DNA from: Drosophila miranda
Taxonomy: Eukaryota; Arthropoda; Insecta; Diptera; Drosophilidae
Direction of reading: 5' to 3'
Assembly: GCF_003369915.1 (NCBI RefSeq)
Contig: NC_046677.1
Span: 7,998,001 to 8,062,000, forward strand
DNA length: 64,000 nt
Made by a program: the position numbers and the translations under genes. Shown piece by piece: positions 36,912 to 48,100 of this stretch (positions are counted from its first letter, which is position 1; the number at the start of each line of letters is the position of its first letter). The notes beneath the pieces are model-generated. The model was not told the origin of the DNA. It ran no database searches and was given only the letters and a program-made list of their open reading frames with translations.

Positions 36912-37092
36912 ATTGCTTCTCGGCCTAATGGCCAAGAAATGTTCTTATTAGCGTAACATTTGATGGTTTCTCCCTTGGAGAACAACAATTGTTAAACTGA
37001 TTTTTTGGAATCAGACGGAATGCTAGCGGCTTTCACCACCTCTATCGCGGGCTGGCGCTGTATTGCAGTACCGCCGGGATTTTCAGCTCAAC
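36912..37092 (+). pseudogene. U2 snRNA pseudogene
   Basis: The segment follows fly U2 snRNA almost end to end: 5' ATTGCTTCTCGGCCTAATGG, then TTCTTATTAGCGTAACAT, TTGGAGAACAACAA, TGTTAAACTG, GGAATCAGACGGAATGCTAG, CCACCTCTATCGCGGG and the 3' stem GTATTGCAGTACCGCCGGGA ending ..CAAC. About 17-20 nt are missing after CCAAGA: the block that includes the GUAGUA branch-point-pairing sequence and stem I/IIa spacer. Many substitutions are scattered through it. The Sm-type site is present but altered (GATTTTTTGGA, one extra T). I see no clear snRNA promoter (PSEA) at the usual distance upstream. It cannot act as a normal U2, so I call it a pseudogene; a divergent expressed variant is the alternative. Confidence 0.85.
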
Positions 37093-37200
37093 TAAGTAAT
37101 TAAGTGGCACACTAGTTTTGAAAGGGGTAAACGTTCTTAAAATTTGTATTCAGTTGCACGTTTCACACAACTTGTAATATAATCTGAATCGTCATATAAG

Positions 37201-38150
37201 TTACAGTGAATCCCAAGGTGTCTCACAAATAAAGTAATTTTCGTAATTGCATGATTGGTCGTTCATCCAAAATTCGGCGGTAATTAGCTCGACGCAATTT
37301 TCAGAGTTTTTCCTGCTATTGGGTTCGTTTTCCTGCCAGTGAAAGAATGTTCCCGGCAAGCCAGTAGTGGCCGAAATAAACTCTCCTTCCTTTTTTATAT
37401 CGTTCAGATCTATCCAATATCTCTGGGTCTTATCCAGCATTCTGCCGATAGCCTTCATCTCATCCTTGCTTTCCAGATTCAGTAAGTGAGCCCCCATCTC
37501 ATGGCATTTATCCAATGCATCTTTCCAGTTAATTTTACAATTTGTTTCAATGTAATAATAATTGGACCGTATTTTTTCGAAAAGCTCTAATCTTTGAAGT
37601 CTCATCTGCGAGCTCTTTTCCAACTCCAGCTGAATTGCAAACTTTCTTCCTAGAACCTCTAATTTTTCGTCGTTTTGTGCGATTTTTAATAGAGTATCTG
37701 CTAGCTGTTTGGAGCTCTTTTCCAATTCCTGCTGGATTATCAACTGTCTTCCTAATCCTGCCTCTAACTTTTCGTCAATTTTGGCCAGTTGTTTGAGAGT
37801 ATCTGCGGACTGTGAGCTCTTTTCCAATTCCTGCTGGATCGCCAACTCTCTTCCTAGAGTCTCTAACTTTTTGTCCATTTGCGCGATTTTCGATAGAGTA
37901 TCTGCGGGCTGTTTGGCCTCGTAGGACTCCACTCGCTTTTGAAGGATGGCGAGGTACTCCAGGACCGGTTTCACAGCTCCGTAACAGTATCCGCCGCACT
38001 CGTGTTGAGATTCATCCACCTATTGGGGCGCATTAATGTTCTTTAGATTTATGCAGTCAATAAACTTAATGCTGCCCTCACCTCACAATGCTGTGACACG
38101 GATCTCCCAAAGGTTATCGCAAATAATATGAAAACAATGGAACACTGCAT
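37201..38150 (-). CDS. Secreted C-type lectin with coiled-coil repeats
   Basis: Minus-strand exons are 38150-38082 and 38019-37201 with a 62-bp intron; 295 residues. Exon 1 is a signal peptide (MQCSIVFILFAITFGRSVSQ). A short Cys-rich segment (HECGGYCYG) follows. Next come three near-identical repeats of about 33-34 residues (residues about 60-160), each with the pattern ADTLxxxAxxDxKLE..LGR..xIQxELEKSS, a strong coiled coil expected to drive oligomerisation. The C-terminal domain (about 170-295) is a C-type lectin fold: YYYIETNCKINWKDALDKC, WIDLND, the EPN motif in ENEPNSRKN, and WMNDQSC...YFIC. EPN plus WND predicts calcium-dependent binding of mannose-type sugars, unlike QPD galactose lectins. 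The usual four conserved cysteines are present. Likely an extracellular recognition protein of haemolymph, gut or reproductive tract. An A/T-rich TATA-like element lies at about 38190-38200 on the minus strand. Confidence 0.88.
37600..37911 (-). repeat. Three in-frame ~100-bp repeats within the lectin gene
   Basis: The DNA encoding the three coiled-coil units is itself a tandem repeat. GAGCTCTTTTCCAA.TCCTGCTGGAT (plus-strand reading) recurs in the first two units, with a diverged third. In-frame unequal exchange could change the number of coiled-coil units. Confidence 0.8.
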
Positions 38151-38344
38151 TGCTATTACTTCTCTCAACACAATCCAAAATGCTACTGATTTATATTTAA
38201 AAAAACCGTGGATTTCTCTGTGCTGAACAGCTCAAGACTGATGAAATGAAATAATGTTGAAATAATCAACTGATTAAAATTAATTTACATATAATCCATC
38301 GATTCATTCCAGTTGGCTAATAAAAATAACATCAAAGAAGGGAC

Positions 38345-38400
38345 AGAGTTATCGCAACAAAATATGTCAACAATGAAACAGCGCATTGACATTACTGGAA
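38345..38400 (-). pseudogene. Relic of a second lectin first exon
   Basis: The minus strand from 38386 reads ATGCGCTGTTTCATTGTTGA, matching the lectin exon 1 start ATGCAGTGTTCCATTGTTTT, and continues with TGCGATAACTCTG against GCGATAACCTTTG. A small deletion breaks the frame. It lies about 236 bp upstream of the intact first exon, so it is the remnant of a tandem lectin duplication. Confidence 0.7.
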
Positions 38401-38709
38401 TACATTCTCAGAAATATGATGAGACGCTTCTCACAATCTACGGCGTTTCCGGAACTCATAGGGGGTGATTACCACCCCCTTTGTGTCCTTCAATCCATCT
38501 TTTTGATTATATTTCCTTCGTCAAGCGTTACGCGTTACCCAAGGCCGCTCTTTCAAATCCGCCCTCCTTTAAATGTTGCTGGTGGTTAAATATGTGTCTC
38601 AGCAACAAACGTGTGTTGCTGAAAAAAAAGAAAGGTGCGCTTAACAGCACTTTCTGTCATTTCTAGAAATAAATCGGACTATTTAGAAATATTCCTTAGG
38701 TTTCCAAAA

Positions 38710-38911
38710 ATTGCGCTAACAGCACACTATCATTCGCTACGTTACACAATACTATTTAGAAATAAGCCTTTGGTGGTTTCCTACAAAAAAAAAGAATAAA
38801 TTGTATACACATATTTACCTTATGTTTTGCGGACTATTTATTACTAAATTTATTAAATTCAATTTCCTGTTTAACATTGCGCTAACAGCACGCTATCATT
38901 CGCTACGTTAC
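38710..38911. repeat. Two 36-bp direct repeats
   Basis: Copies at 38710-38745 and 38876-38911 begin ATTGCGCTAACAGCAC and differ at one position, 166 bp apart. A looser repeat (ACTATTTAGAAATA...GGTTTCC) flanks the first copy at about 38678-38705 and 38751-38783. This is a local tandem duplication in the 5' region of the zinc-finger gene that follows. Confidence 0.85.
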
Positions 38912-39587
38912 AACTCTACCACGCGCTCTCTCTCTCTCCCTGGGCGTGCTGTCATACTTTTCCACACACACAAGCAAGCATCTCGCTCCATCTCCCTTCT
39001 GCACTCATTCGAAAGAACAGGCAGAAAGTTTTCGTGCTGGAATTTGTTAGAAAAAGAAAAAACAATAATAAAACGTTTTGCTTTCATTCTAAACAAAACT
39101 GAAGTGCTATAAATAAGAATCCAAGCCGGCTGTCCAATAAAAACCTTTCGGATCAATCGAATTGAAGAAAAATCGTCTGGTACTAGAGAATTTGTAAATT
39201 GGTGTGTGGCTGGTTGCATAAAAGGTAACTTGTGAAAACGAAAGGTGGGCAATGTATAAGTTGCTGAGGGTATTTGCAAAGTGATTGCGGCATGAATACG
39301 ACGGAAATGAGCATAGTGAAAGGTCGAAATAGTGGCGGCAGCCGCATCAAATTAATGAATTTTGTGTCGCATACATATTTTCTGTCTCATCGTCGCCATT
39401 TTTAATCAGTCGTTTTTCCCTGCCTTTTGTGTGTACACTATATTCGTCTCGCTTGCGCATTTGAACGTTGGTGGCGTCGCGTGTTTGATTGTTGGAAAAC
39501 GTGAATCAGAAATTTCAAATGCATCTGGCAAATAAATAATAAAATAATATAAGATTTGGTTGTCTTTTAAAGTGACTTGCCTACACG

Positions 39588-41583
39588 ATGGAAGACATCA
39601 CCAAAAACATAATCTTTACAAATGCTATCAATGGGCAACCGGCCACAATACAATATCAAACAGCAGACGGCACAATTCTGAAGCAGCCGAAAATAGAGGG
39701 CCAAAAAACGGAGCAGCAGCAAACATTTTACTATACAACAAATGTGAGTTGTGCAGCGTGATTCCTGGAACTGTGTCCCTCTAATTTTTCTGTGTGGTGT
39801 GTCTTCGTTTAGGGCAATGGAGGTACTGTAAATCTCGCACAGCTGGCTACCTCGGAGGACAACAAGACTTGCTACATAGCCCAGCCCGTTGGGGGCTATA
39901 ACTATGCTCTGGTCAACGGAATGCCCCTAAATCAGGGCACTGCTCTGGGCATAGCCACAGTGGATGCCCAGGGACGCATACAAATCGTCAATCAGAACAA
40001 GCCGATAGCAGCGGTAAGTACAACTTATAGAGGGAGCTGTCCAGATCAGATGTAAAATGCTTCTTTCCGTTGCAGAATACCATATCCAACATCAGTTTCA
40101 AGTGCGACGTCTGCTCCGACATGTTTCCACACCTGGCCTTGCTCAACGCCCACAAGCGAATGCACACCGAGGGTGAGCAGCAACAGCAGCAGCACAATTC
40201 CCAGCAGGGAGGCGACTCCATTGCTGTGGTGAATGCCCAGGGCATGGTGCAGGCACAGAACATCATCAACAACGGGCAGATGGGCCAAATACAAATTGTG
40301 GCGTCCGATACGCTGGATCCCGTACAGCAGTCTGTGATGCAGCAACAGCAACATGATTCCAAGGCCAACAAGTGCATCACTTGCGGAACCTCCATGCTGC
40401 CGCAGTCCAAACGAAAGGGACCAAAGCAAGTCCGATGTGAGTCTTGCATGCAGGCGGAGCAGGCGGCCCAGCAGCAGCAACTCTTCGTGGCGCAGGATGG
40501 TGAGTGGTGGCGCAAACGAAACGATTAGGAAACGAAATTTAATCCATTCCCTTGATGTGCAGGTCAAATGGCGCATCCCGTGCAGATCATATCAACCACA
40601 CCCCAGGCTCAGGCGCAGCTCCAGCAAATTGTGGCCGCACAGACGGGTGGCACGACACCCAAGCGTGAGCCAAATACCGGAACAGGACACCATCCAGTGA
40701 AAAAGCGCAACTCCCAGCAGATGACCAAGTGCCAAAAGTGCAATGGCTCTGGCGTGGTGCTGGTCGGGCAACATTCCCACGGCACCGGAGCCGGTGGCTC
40801 GGTCAAGTCGTCCGTTACCGTCAAAACCGAGTGAGTAGTAAGCTAAAGATCAACCCCAAATCTACGCTAACAAAACCAAGGTGTTCGTCATGCAGAAATC
40901 CTTCGAAACCCTTCAGCTGTAATATTTGTGGTGGTCTGTTCTCGCGCTACTCGAGTCTGTGGTCCCACAAGAAGCTTCACAGCGGCGAAAAGAACTACAA
41001 ATGCAGCATTTGTGGACTGGCCTTCGCCAAGGCTGTCTATCTGAAAAACCACGCGCGCATCCATACGGGGGAAAAGCCGTACAAGTAAGTGGCCACTTAC
41101 TTTCTATATCCGTATTGATTTACTAATGGGTTTCCCCCTTCGCGTAGATGCCAAACCTGCGGCATGCAGTTCTCCCAATCGCCACATCTTAAGAATCACG
41201 AGCGGACGCACAGCGGGGAGCGTCCGTATGTGTGTGGAGTTTGCGACAAGGGATTCGCACGCCATGCCACGCTGTGGAATCATAGGCGTATCCACACCGG
41301 CGAGAAGCCATACAAGTGCGAAGTATGCGGCTCGGCCTTCTCCCAGGCGGCGCATCTGAAGAACCACGCCAAGGTTCACTCCGGAGAAAAGCCCTACAAG
41401 TGCGAAATCTGCTCGGCGGCATTTGCCGATCGCTTTGCGCTGAAACGCCATCGTGGCATCCACCAGAAGTACGGACAGACGGCCCCGCGCCAACCCGGAG
41501 CGGATGGAATGATTGTGCATAAGCAGGAGATCCCCGATATGGATGACGAAGCCCAGCAGGAGGTGATTATCAGTGGATTATAG
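39588..41583 (+). CDS. C2H2 zinc-finger transcription regulator
   Basis: Six exons: 39588-39743, 39813-40013, 40076-40499, 40563-40830, 40881-41084, 41148-41583 (562 residues). The ATG is chosen because it opens the frame that splices cleanly ([14 protein letters not shown]). The N-terminal third is Gln/Asn-rich and non-acidic. It contains one isolated finger (CDVCSDMF...HKRMH), then Gln-rich linker, a C4-type pair (CITCGTSM...CESC) and CQKC. The C-terminal part has six consecutive C2H2 fingers joined by HSGEK/HTGEK linkers, so it is a sequence-specific DNA-binding nuclear protein. The tail reads [16 protein letters not shown] then TAG. It recalls combgap in my memory, but that gene is on a different chromosome arm in D. 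melanogaster, so I leave the name open. The frame continues after the TAG (next entry). Confidence 0.88.
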
Positions 41584-41787
41584 ATAAGAGCAACGAATGC
41601 CAATGCCAAGTCGATGATCAGCTCCGAGGATCCGGCAGCGCCAGAAGCAACACCGTCGGGCTACCATTCAGGAGGAACGTATCCTCCCACGCAGCCGTAT
41701 CCCGGCTACTACTACCAGATGCCGCCACCGCCGCCTCTTCCGACCGAAACGGAGAGCACTGCTGCTTTCACCTCATCGAGATACTGA
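41584..41787 (+). other. In-frame extension beyond TAG (candidate stop-codon readthrough)
   Basis: After the TAG at 41581-41583 the same frame runs for 67 sense codons to TGA at 41785-41787. The extension looks like protein: it starts IRATNANAKSMISSEDPAAP, has a Pro/Tyr-rich middle (YPGYYYQMPPPPPLP) and ends TSSRY. Codon use matches the upstream CDS. No intron can remove the TAG, because splice signals near it would give only a 21-bp gap. Flies use stop-codon readthrough widely, so I infer a minor C-terminally extended isoform of 630 residues. Confidence 0.7.
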
Positions 41788-42415
41788 GTGGACGGCGGGA
41801 GGGAGGAAGACAGGGACAGGGAGGAGCCTAATCATCAGCACTACCAACAACACTAGCTAGGCATCGCATAGGATATATACATATATAGTACATATATATA
41901 CATATATATATATATATATTTTTTTTACTCTAGCTTTCCGGTAGGCTCTACGAAAACGCTTTTTACGTTAAACAAACGAATGAACCTAATTTATTTGGTA
42001 GTCTGTAAAATACACATAGATATTCGTATAAGTTTAAATGCATACATATATATTTGCATATATATATATGTATATATAAACGAGTATGTGGTATGGTATG
42101 GTATCTATAAGTGTTATAGTCTATTTCCGTATACAAATTGTAGGTGTAATTAAACGGATTTAAAGTACGTGGTCAGGGCGGGGGACGACAGGAGCGCATC
42201 TAGAAGCAAAATACGTAAGAATCTGCGCAGGCAACAAACAACCACATACAGCTGTATATATTCAAGGAAAGTATATACATACGATATAGATACAAACATT
42301 GCGTTCGAAAACAATATTAGTCGTAAGCCGAAAACCATTTAAATACAATTTATGTACATTTAAATAAGTATTACCATAATACATAAATCAAATAAATATT
42401 TGAATAAAAATTACC
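41788..42415 (+). terminator. 3' UTR and poly-A signals of the zinc-finger gene
   Basis: A/T-rich trailer with a long TATA-repeat tract at about 41873-41920 and overlapping poly-A signals AATAAA at 42391 and about 42403. Cleavage is expected near 42410-42430. Confidence 0.55.
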
Positions 42416-42479
42416 ATTTTTACTAACCCACTCGACTTGCCCTTCTCAACGATGGCAAAACAGAATTGTACGGCAAAGG

Positions 42480-42915
42480 ATTTCCGAGTCCTTGTCAAGG
42501 ATCAAGGACAATTTTCCGGTCACAGGACAAAATGGCAATACCAGATCGGGCCACAAATATCCGAGTAAATGTTATATTTTGGACTGGGGATATCCTTTTG
42601 AAGGATCTAGGATATCCATAGCATGCTTTGAGCGTCACACAAATATCGGAGAAAACAAGATATGTGTAAATGACTGGAGAAAGTATCCTTCGTCCTTGAT
42701 AAGGACTCCATTGAATCAGGGACATTTTTCCGATCACAGGAAGCCATGGCACGTCCCGATCAGCCCGAAAATAACGGAGAAAACAAGATAGATATGACTG
42801 GAGAAAATATCCTTGATCCTTGGTCCTTAATAAGGACTCCATAAAAGCAAGGATTTTAATCCGATCGCAGGAAACCATCGCACACCCAGATCAAACCACA
42901 ATTAATGGAGAAAAC
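42480..42915. repeat. Degenerate ~125-bp tandem repeat
   Basis: Units share GACTGGAGAAA.TATCCTT, then GTCCTT.ATAAGGACTCCAT, CCGATC.CAGGAA.CCAT and GGAGAAAACAA. Two clear units start at about 42673 and 42798, with a less complete one at about 42485-42660. This is transposon or satellite debris downstream of the zinc-finger gene. Confidence 0.6.
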
Positions 42916-42985
42916 AAAACGGGATTGGCGTGATTTGTTTTTGAACAACAGGAAGCCATGTCCCACCCAAACCGGCCCACAAAAG

Positions 42986-43128
42986 AAATCCAGCAACCTT
43001 CTGCTGATTTCTGTTGGCCTGCTACCCCAGACCAATTTCTCGGATTGAGCATTCGCGATTGCGGCCGACAACGTGAAATTGATGTGGGATACCAGGCGAA
43101 CAGAAATCAGCAGAAGGTTGCTGGTGTT
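42986..43128. repeat. Short inverted-repeat element (MITE-like)
   Basis: Arms at 42990-43015 and 43099-43124 are perfect 26-bp reverse complements (CCAGCAACCTTCTGCTGATT...). Similarity continues weakly on both sides: inwards GGCCTG.TA.CCC, outwards an A-rich run. The roughly 140-bp unit could fold into a hairpin and resembles a small non-autonomous element. Confidence 0.7.
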
Positions 43129-43254
43129 TTTTCGATTGCACAGTGGCGCCCCCACCTGCTATTTCTTGAACTACTTGTTCACTGACGATCGCCATCTGTG
43201 GCGTAGTTCGAGAATTGACCGCTAGTTGTGGGGCGCCACATATGGTCCGTTCAT

Positions 43255-43640
43255 TTTAAACTGAGTTTTAGTTAAATCTCTATAACGCGGCCATTTCTCA
43301 CCCGATCTTGACGGGATGGGTGTCCTTTTAATCGGCCGGATGACCTCTATCGTTTGACTCCATCAATGACATAAAGGACGATCAGGATATGCCGTTAAAC
43401 TTTATTTTGTAATAGACTTTTAGTTAAATCGCTATAGCTTCGCTATTTCTTATCCGATCTGGGCGTGCCACGCCTCCACGTGCTCAAAAATACATTCTTG
43501 ATCCTTTACAAAGACTCCTACATCCTCACCCATAATAGAAAAGGCGACTGATTTTGTTATATAGGCATAACTCTGCCATTTATTGTTCGATCCGAGCGTG
43601 CCACGCCTGCCCGTGATCGGGGGAATATCCCCGATCGCTT
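43255..43640. repeat. Three imperfect ~150-bp repeats
   Basis: The pattern TTTAGTTAAATC.CTATA...GC.ATTTCT.A.CCGATCT recurs at about 43265 and 43420, and a third, looser copy (CATAACTCTGCCATTTATTGTTCGATCC.AGCGTGCCACGCC) starts near 43563. GCGTGCCACGCC is shared by the last two copies. No coding capacity is seen. Confidence 0.55.
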
Positions 43641-43937
43641 GGTTTCCCATTAGTTACAGTAAGAATAATACGCATTCGTGGAAATTCAGATTTGGTTAGA
43701 GCAAATCGAGCTGTCTGTACGATGAGGAATTCTCTCTCTCTTATCTCCAGTTTCTAGCGGGAGAACAACAACCCCAATATCATGAGGGCATTCTCATCGG
43801 AAGAACATGAGACCTTTTTAAATTTCGATTATTTTGGCCAAAGCTGCTTTTAATGTAGATGTATACGAATAAATGATTTAAAATAATGAGATCAAAGCAC
43901 AGATTCCGCCAAGACTTGCCAGAGATAATGCCAATCC

Positions 43938-43973
43938 CATAAAAACGCTTAGCATGCTCTACATTTTTGCAGT
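43938..43973 (+). promoter_or_regulatory. TATA-like box and initiator of the 44.0-kb gene
   Basis: CATAAAAA at 43938-43945 and GCAGTT around A43971, about 32 bp apart, give a leader of 25 nt before the ATG at 43996. Confidence 0.6.
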
Positions 43974-43995
43974 TGAGTCGAAACTTTTGGCAAAG

Positions 43996-44648
43996 ATGCG
44001 TTACTCTCTTATTGTGGCTATGGCTCTGGCTGTGCTGGTGAGTTTCCTATAAGCATAAATAAAAAAAAGGAAACATTAGAACATTTAAATCCACAGAGCC
44101 TTGGTAGTGCCGCTCCTCCTCAATCACAATATGCTATCATCGCCCAATTCTTCAAATATGCCGAGGCAATTCGCGAGGTTCAATTGGACAACATGCTGGA
44201 CATAACGCTGGAGTTTGTGGATCAGGTTGTAATGAGCGTTCCGGCCAACAATCGTGGTCCTGGAACTGAAACTCTCCAGTCGTATCTGGATCGTGGCAGG
44301 GTCGTCCGTCAGACGGGCTCTCTAAAGCAGAAGTTCGACCACGTCTATGGCCTACAAGCTGTCTTCGAGGGACTCCAGGGCCAACTAAATCCAGCGTCGC
44401 CCGAGGCTCAAGTAATTGCAGTAAACCTTTTGGGTCTGCTTGGCGTGGCCAGTGATTTCGCCATTGAGGATGGAAAGTTCTACAATAACTTTGTCGAAGG
44501 TTCCACCCTAATGAAGGCCAAGCTGAGCACATCCACTGTGAACAGTGAACAGGATCTGTTCAGTGCAATCGCAGAGTACACCGATTCCGACTTCACGCAG
44601 CATGAGCCTTTGCTGGAGCGTGTTCTTAGCTTCAGGAATAGGTACTAG
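43996..44648 (+). CDS. Small secreted protein of unknown function
   Basis: Two exons, 43996-44037 and 44097-44648, separated by a 59-bp intron; 197 residues. Exon 1 and the start of exon 2 encode a signal peptide (MRYSLIVAMALAVLSLGSAA). The mature protein has no cysteine, is predicted largely helical (FKYAEAIREVQLDNMLDITL, LKQKFDHVYGLQAVFEGL) and ends in SFRNRY. An intron splitting the signal peptide and a focused TATA/Inr promoter are common in fly gland and seminal proteins. I do not recognise the family and assign no function. It stands alone between repeat debris and the 3' end of the C2H2 gene on the other strand. Confidence 0.75.
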
Positions 44649-45186
44649 ACTTTCGAGGGATTGGAACCTGTGCATAGTAAATAAACGAACAAATATTATT
44701 TCAACAAAATCCAAAAAATTAAACTGAAATGACCTTCCAGTGTTATCAGTAAACGGGTTCAAGGCTTTCAAATGGGTACAAATATATGTATATGATTACG
44801 ATTTTTATGAATACATACTCGAATAAACTTATCAATCCAGATAAGAAGTGCTTTGGGGTACAGTTTATGATAGATAATTAAAGCCGATATTAGGAGAAAT
44901 ATAGTGATAAAATGTTTATGGAACAGAACAAACTGTTGTAACGATGTGCAGCGATGGGTTGGATAAAAGTATGTAATACGATTAGTTCTACAATCGAAGA
45001 AGAGGATCAACAGCTCTGTCAAGTATAGTGAGACTTAAGCGTATTTACAAGCAATTTGTGCACCTGAGTGTACAACAGTACAGTACAGGATAAATTGGTT
45101 TGTTTTTATTGGTTTTGTTTGAAAATGTAAACATTTTAAGTTTATAAATGATAACGAAATTTACAAACGAAATAGAAACAAAACAA

Positions 45187-48100
45187 CTAATCTAGACCCT
45201 CAGCTTTGGCTTCGGCTTCAGGCTTGTTCTCGACTTGGTTCGAAGGAATTGAGTCGATTTGGCCGCGCTCTTTCAATATATCGAGCGGATCTTCACTGCG
45301 CAAGTAGCCATTATAGATGGGCTGGTGCTCAAAGACAACTTGCCCTTTTATGACACGCACCCGAGGCCCATGGGCTCGGGCCGTGAACTTAACCTTGCCA
45401 CACGTATCCGGCCGCAGGCGACGATGGGCCCGAAGTCCGCTAACTACAACAAAGTACTTGTCACAGCCGTAGCACTTGTAGCGCTTCATTCCAATATGGC
45501 GCGATAGGTGAGAGATGAGTGTCTCTCGATGAGTAAAATCCAGTCCGCAGATCTGTTGGCCCACAATTAAATCACATTTCAAGGAGAAAATAATAAATAG
45601 TGTTATATTTTACCTCGCATTGGAAGGGTTTCTCCCCAGTGTGTCGGCGCAAGTGCACCCGCACTTGACCTGGAGTCCGAAAGAGCTTTCCGCAATATTG
45701 GCACTTGTATGGCATTTCCCCCGTGTGGATGGACATATGAATTCGCATGCCTCCCTGGGTGGTGAAGATTTTAAGGCACGTGGGGCACTGGAACTGCGAT
45801 AGCTTTGTGTCATCTACATGTGGGGGCTTGAGTGTATATATCTTTGGTTCGGACTCTGATGGTACTGCTTTGATTGCTGGAGTCGGTGCGGATTTAAGCA
45901 AAGGTGGTATTTCTTTTATCGGAGTTGCTGGCTTTGATATCTCCGAAACTGAATCACGCACTGAAGCAGACTCCGTCCCACTTGATTCCGGTTCTAGATT
46001 AGTTTCCGCTGCCACTTGCTGATCTGGACTCACTGTTTCGGCGTGAATAAATTATATAATGTAAGTTGTTTGATAGGAAATTCCGCAGGGGCATTTTACT
46101 CACTTCTTACGGGCTTCAAATCTACTTTTAGCTCTGACAAGTTGGCGCTCTTCAGTTTATGCTCCTGGACCAGATGCCTGCGAAATGCGGAGCCTTGCTC
46201 ATAGCTGCGCGTACAGATGGGACAAGTCCAGAAGAAACGGTGGTTCGGGTATTTCTTCCGCAGTTCCGCCATCACCGTATGGGCGCCGGGATTAAGATAT
46301 ACTTCCACATTCGAGTGCTCGCCTGCCAATGGGCTAATCACTGGGGCTACTGGTTCAGCGTTTAGTCCGTTTGTTTCTTTATCCCTTGAATGTAAAACTG
46401 TTCCCGGAATGGGAAGCGTTTTTTCAATGGAGCGTATTTGATTTTGAAATTCTATAATCAATTCCTGACATTCTGGTCGATTCTTCAGGGAGTAACAGCG
46501 ATCCCTGGGAGGAAGAAGAGGTTTATAGTCCACTGGACTAGTCGTATTGGGGGATGTCGCTCCTTCTGGCGTTATCTTGCTAATTGTAAGCGAGTCTGGC
46601 AACTGAACAACGTTCTGTGGGGACGTTGCAGTGGCAACTGCACTCGGCTGATTCGACAGCTTTACAATTTTTGTATTTGGCGGCAATTTAATGACCATGC
46701 AGTTGTTGGGCAATACTTTCAGTATATTAGGGGATATTGGGGGCTTTCCATGCATAGTCGTCTTAGAATTTGCGACTTTCTTTAACATATCCGTGACGTT
46801 TACTTTTTGGCCGTTAGGCAAAACTTTGAATAAACTCCGCTGGACTCCACCAGAAGTGGCACTTGATGCTGGTGGGCCATTCCATTTTGAAACTGCAAGA
46901 AATACAACATTCCTTAATGTACATCAAATTGAATAAGTCATTAATAGGGACTCTTACATTTGAATGGTGGCCGAGGGGTAGTTTGTATCTCTTGCTTGGG
47001 CTTCAAGGCAGGCAATCGCAGCTTGTTCCTCAGCTCAACGGGTAGGCTTGCCCAGATCGATCCTTTCGAAGACACTGGCATCTTCTTTGTGGGATTTGCC
47101 ATTTTGGAGTCTGTCTTGATGCTGTCACACAAGTCGGGCATCTCCTCGTCCAGGGGCTCGTCTTTAATGTACATATGAAGACCAGCTTCATTTTGTGGGT
47201 GTGGCCCCATCTCATCTGCGTCCAGCGGTTCGTCTTTGACCTTCACATCGTATAGCGCATCAGCTGGTGATGAGGCCTTGGCTGCCACGAGCTCTGGTGT
47301 TGTAGAGATTTTCTGATTATAGTCCACCTGCCCGCAGACTTGGGTGGTGTTCTTTCGGTGTAGGTTAAGGCCCATCTGAGATTCAAAGGGAAGACGGCAT
47401 ATGGCACAGACATAGCGATTTACATAACAGTGGCTTTTCATATGGCTGGCCAAGCGATCGGCGCCATCAACCCTTAAATCACAGATCTGAAAGAACTCAA
47501 TGTATTTTTATTTACTGCGGAATTTAATATGGAATCGTAGTTAACGCTCACCCTGCAGCAGAACGTGTATATTCCCTGGGAATGCTGGCGATATTCGTGC
47601 TCCAGCACCAATTCCAGCGTGCCGCACCAGGCACCGCATCCATGGCGACAGAAGTGACGGTTCATCTGGTGGTTAACAAAGTGCGCCTTGATCTCCAGTT
47701 CAGTGGGTAGTTGTAAATGGCAAATGTGACACTCGTATGGACAGCCATTTTGATTCTGCGACGATTCTGCGAATAACTGTAATTTGAGACATATTATTTG
47801 GTATTCTATTCCCATTTACATACACACATACATACATATGTATGAATATGTCCCGCTGCTGCTTACCTGTTGGGCATCCAGCGTACCCAAGCTGGCTATA
47901 AACTTGAGCTCGTCCTCCGATTTGTCATCGCTGAGTGGTACCGTTATCATATTAGCATGCTCCTCAAGTATTTTCACGGCGCTACTCGCTGGAACGGCAG
48001 CATTATTAAAAATTCATCCAAAGTTAACGGTACGCTGCGTAATAACAGCCCCATACTTGCACACACGCGGATCTCAGAGCAACAGGCACACATACCAACG

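Noticed and set aside
42150-42338. 62-codon minus-strand frame in the 3' trailer of the zinc-finger gene
   Set aside because: Hydrophobic only because the trailer is A/T-rich; it begins and ends without gene signals and lies inside the inferred 3' UTR.
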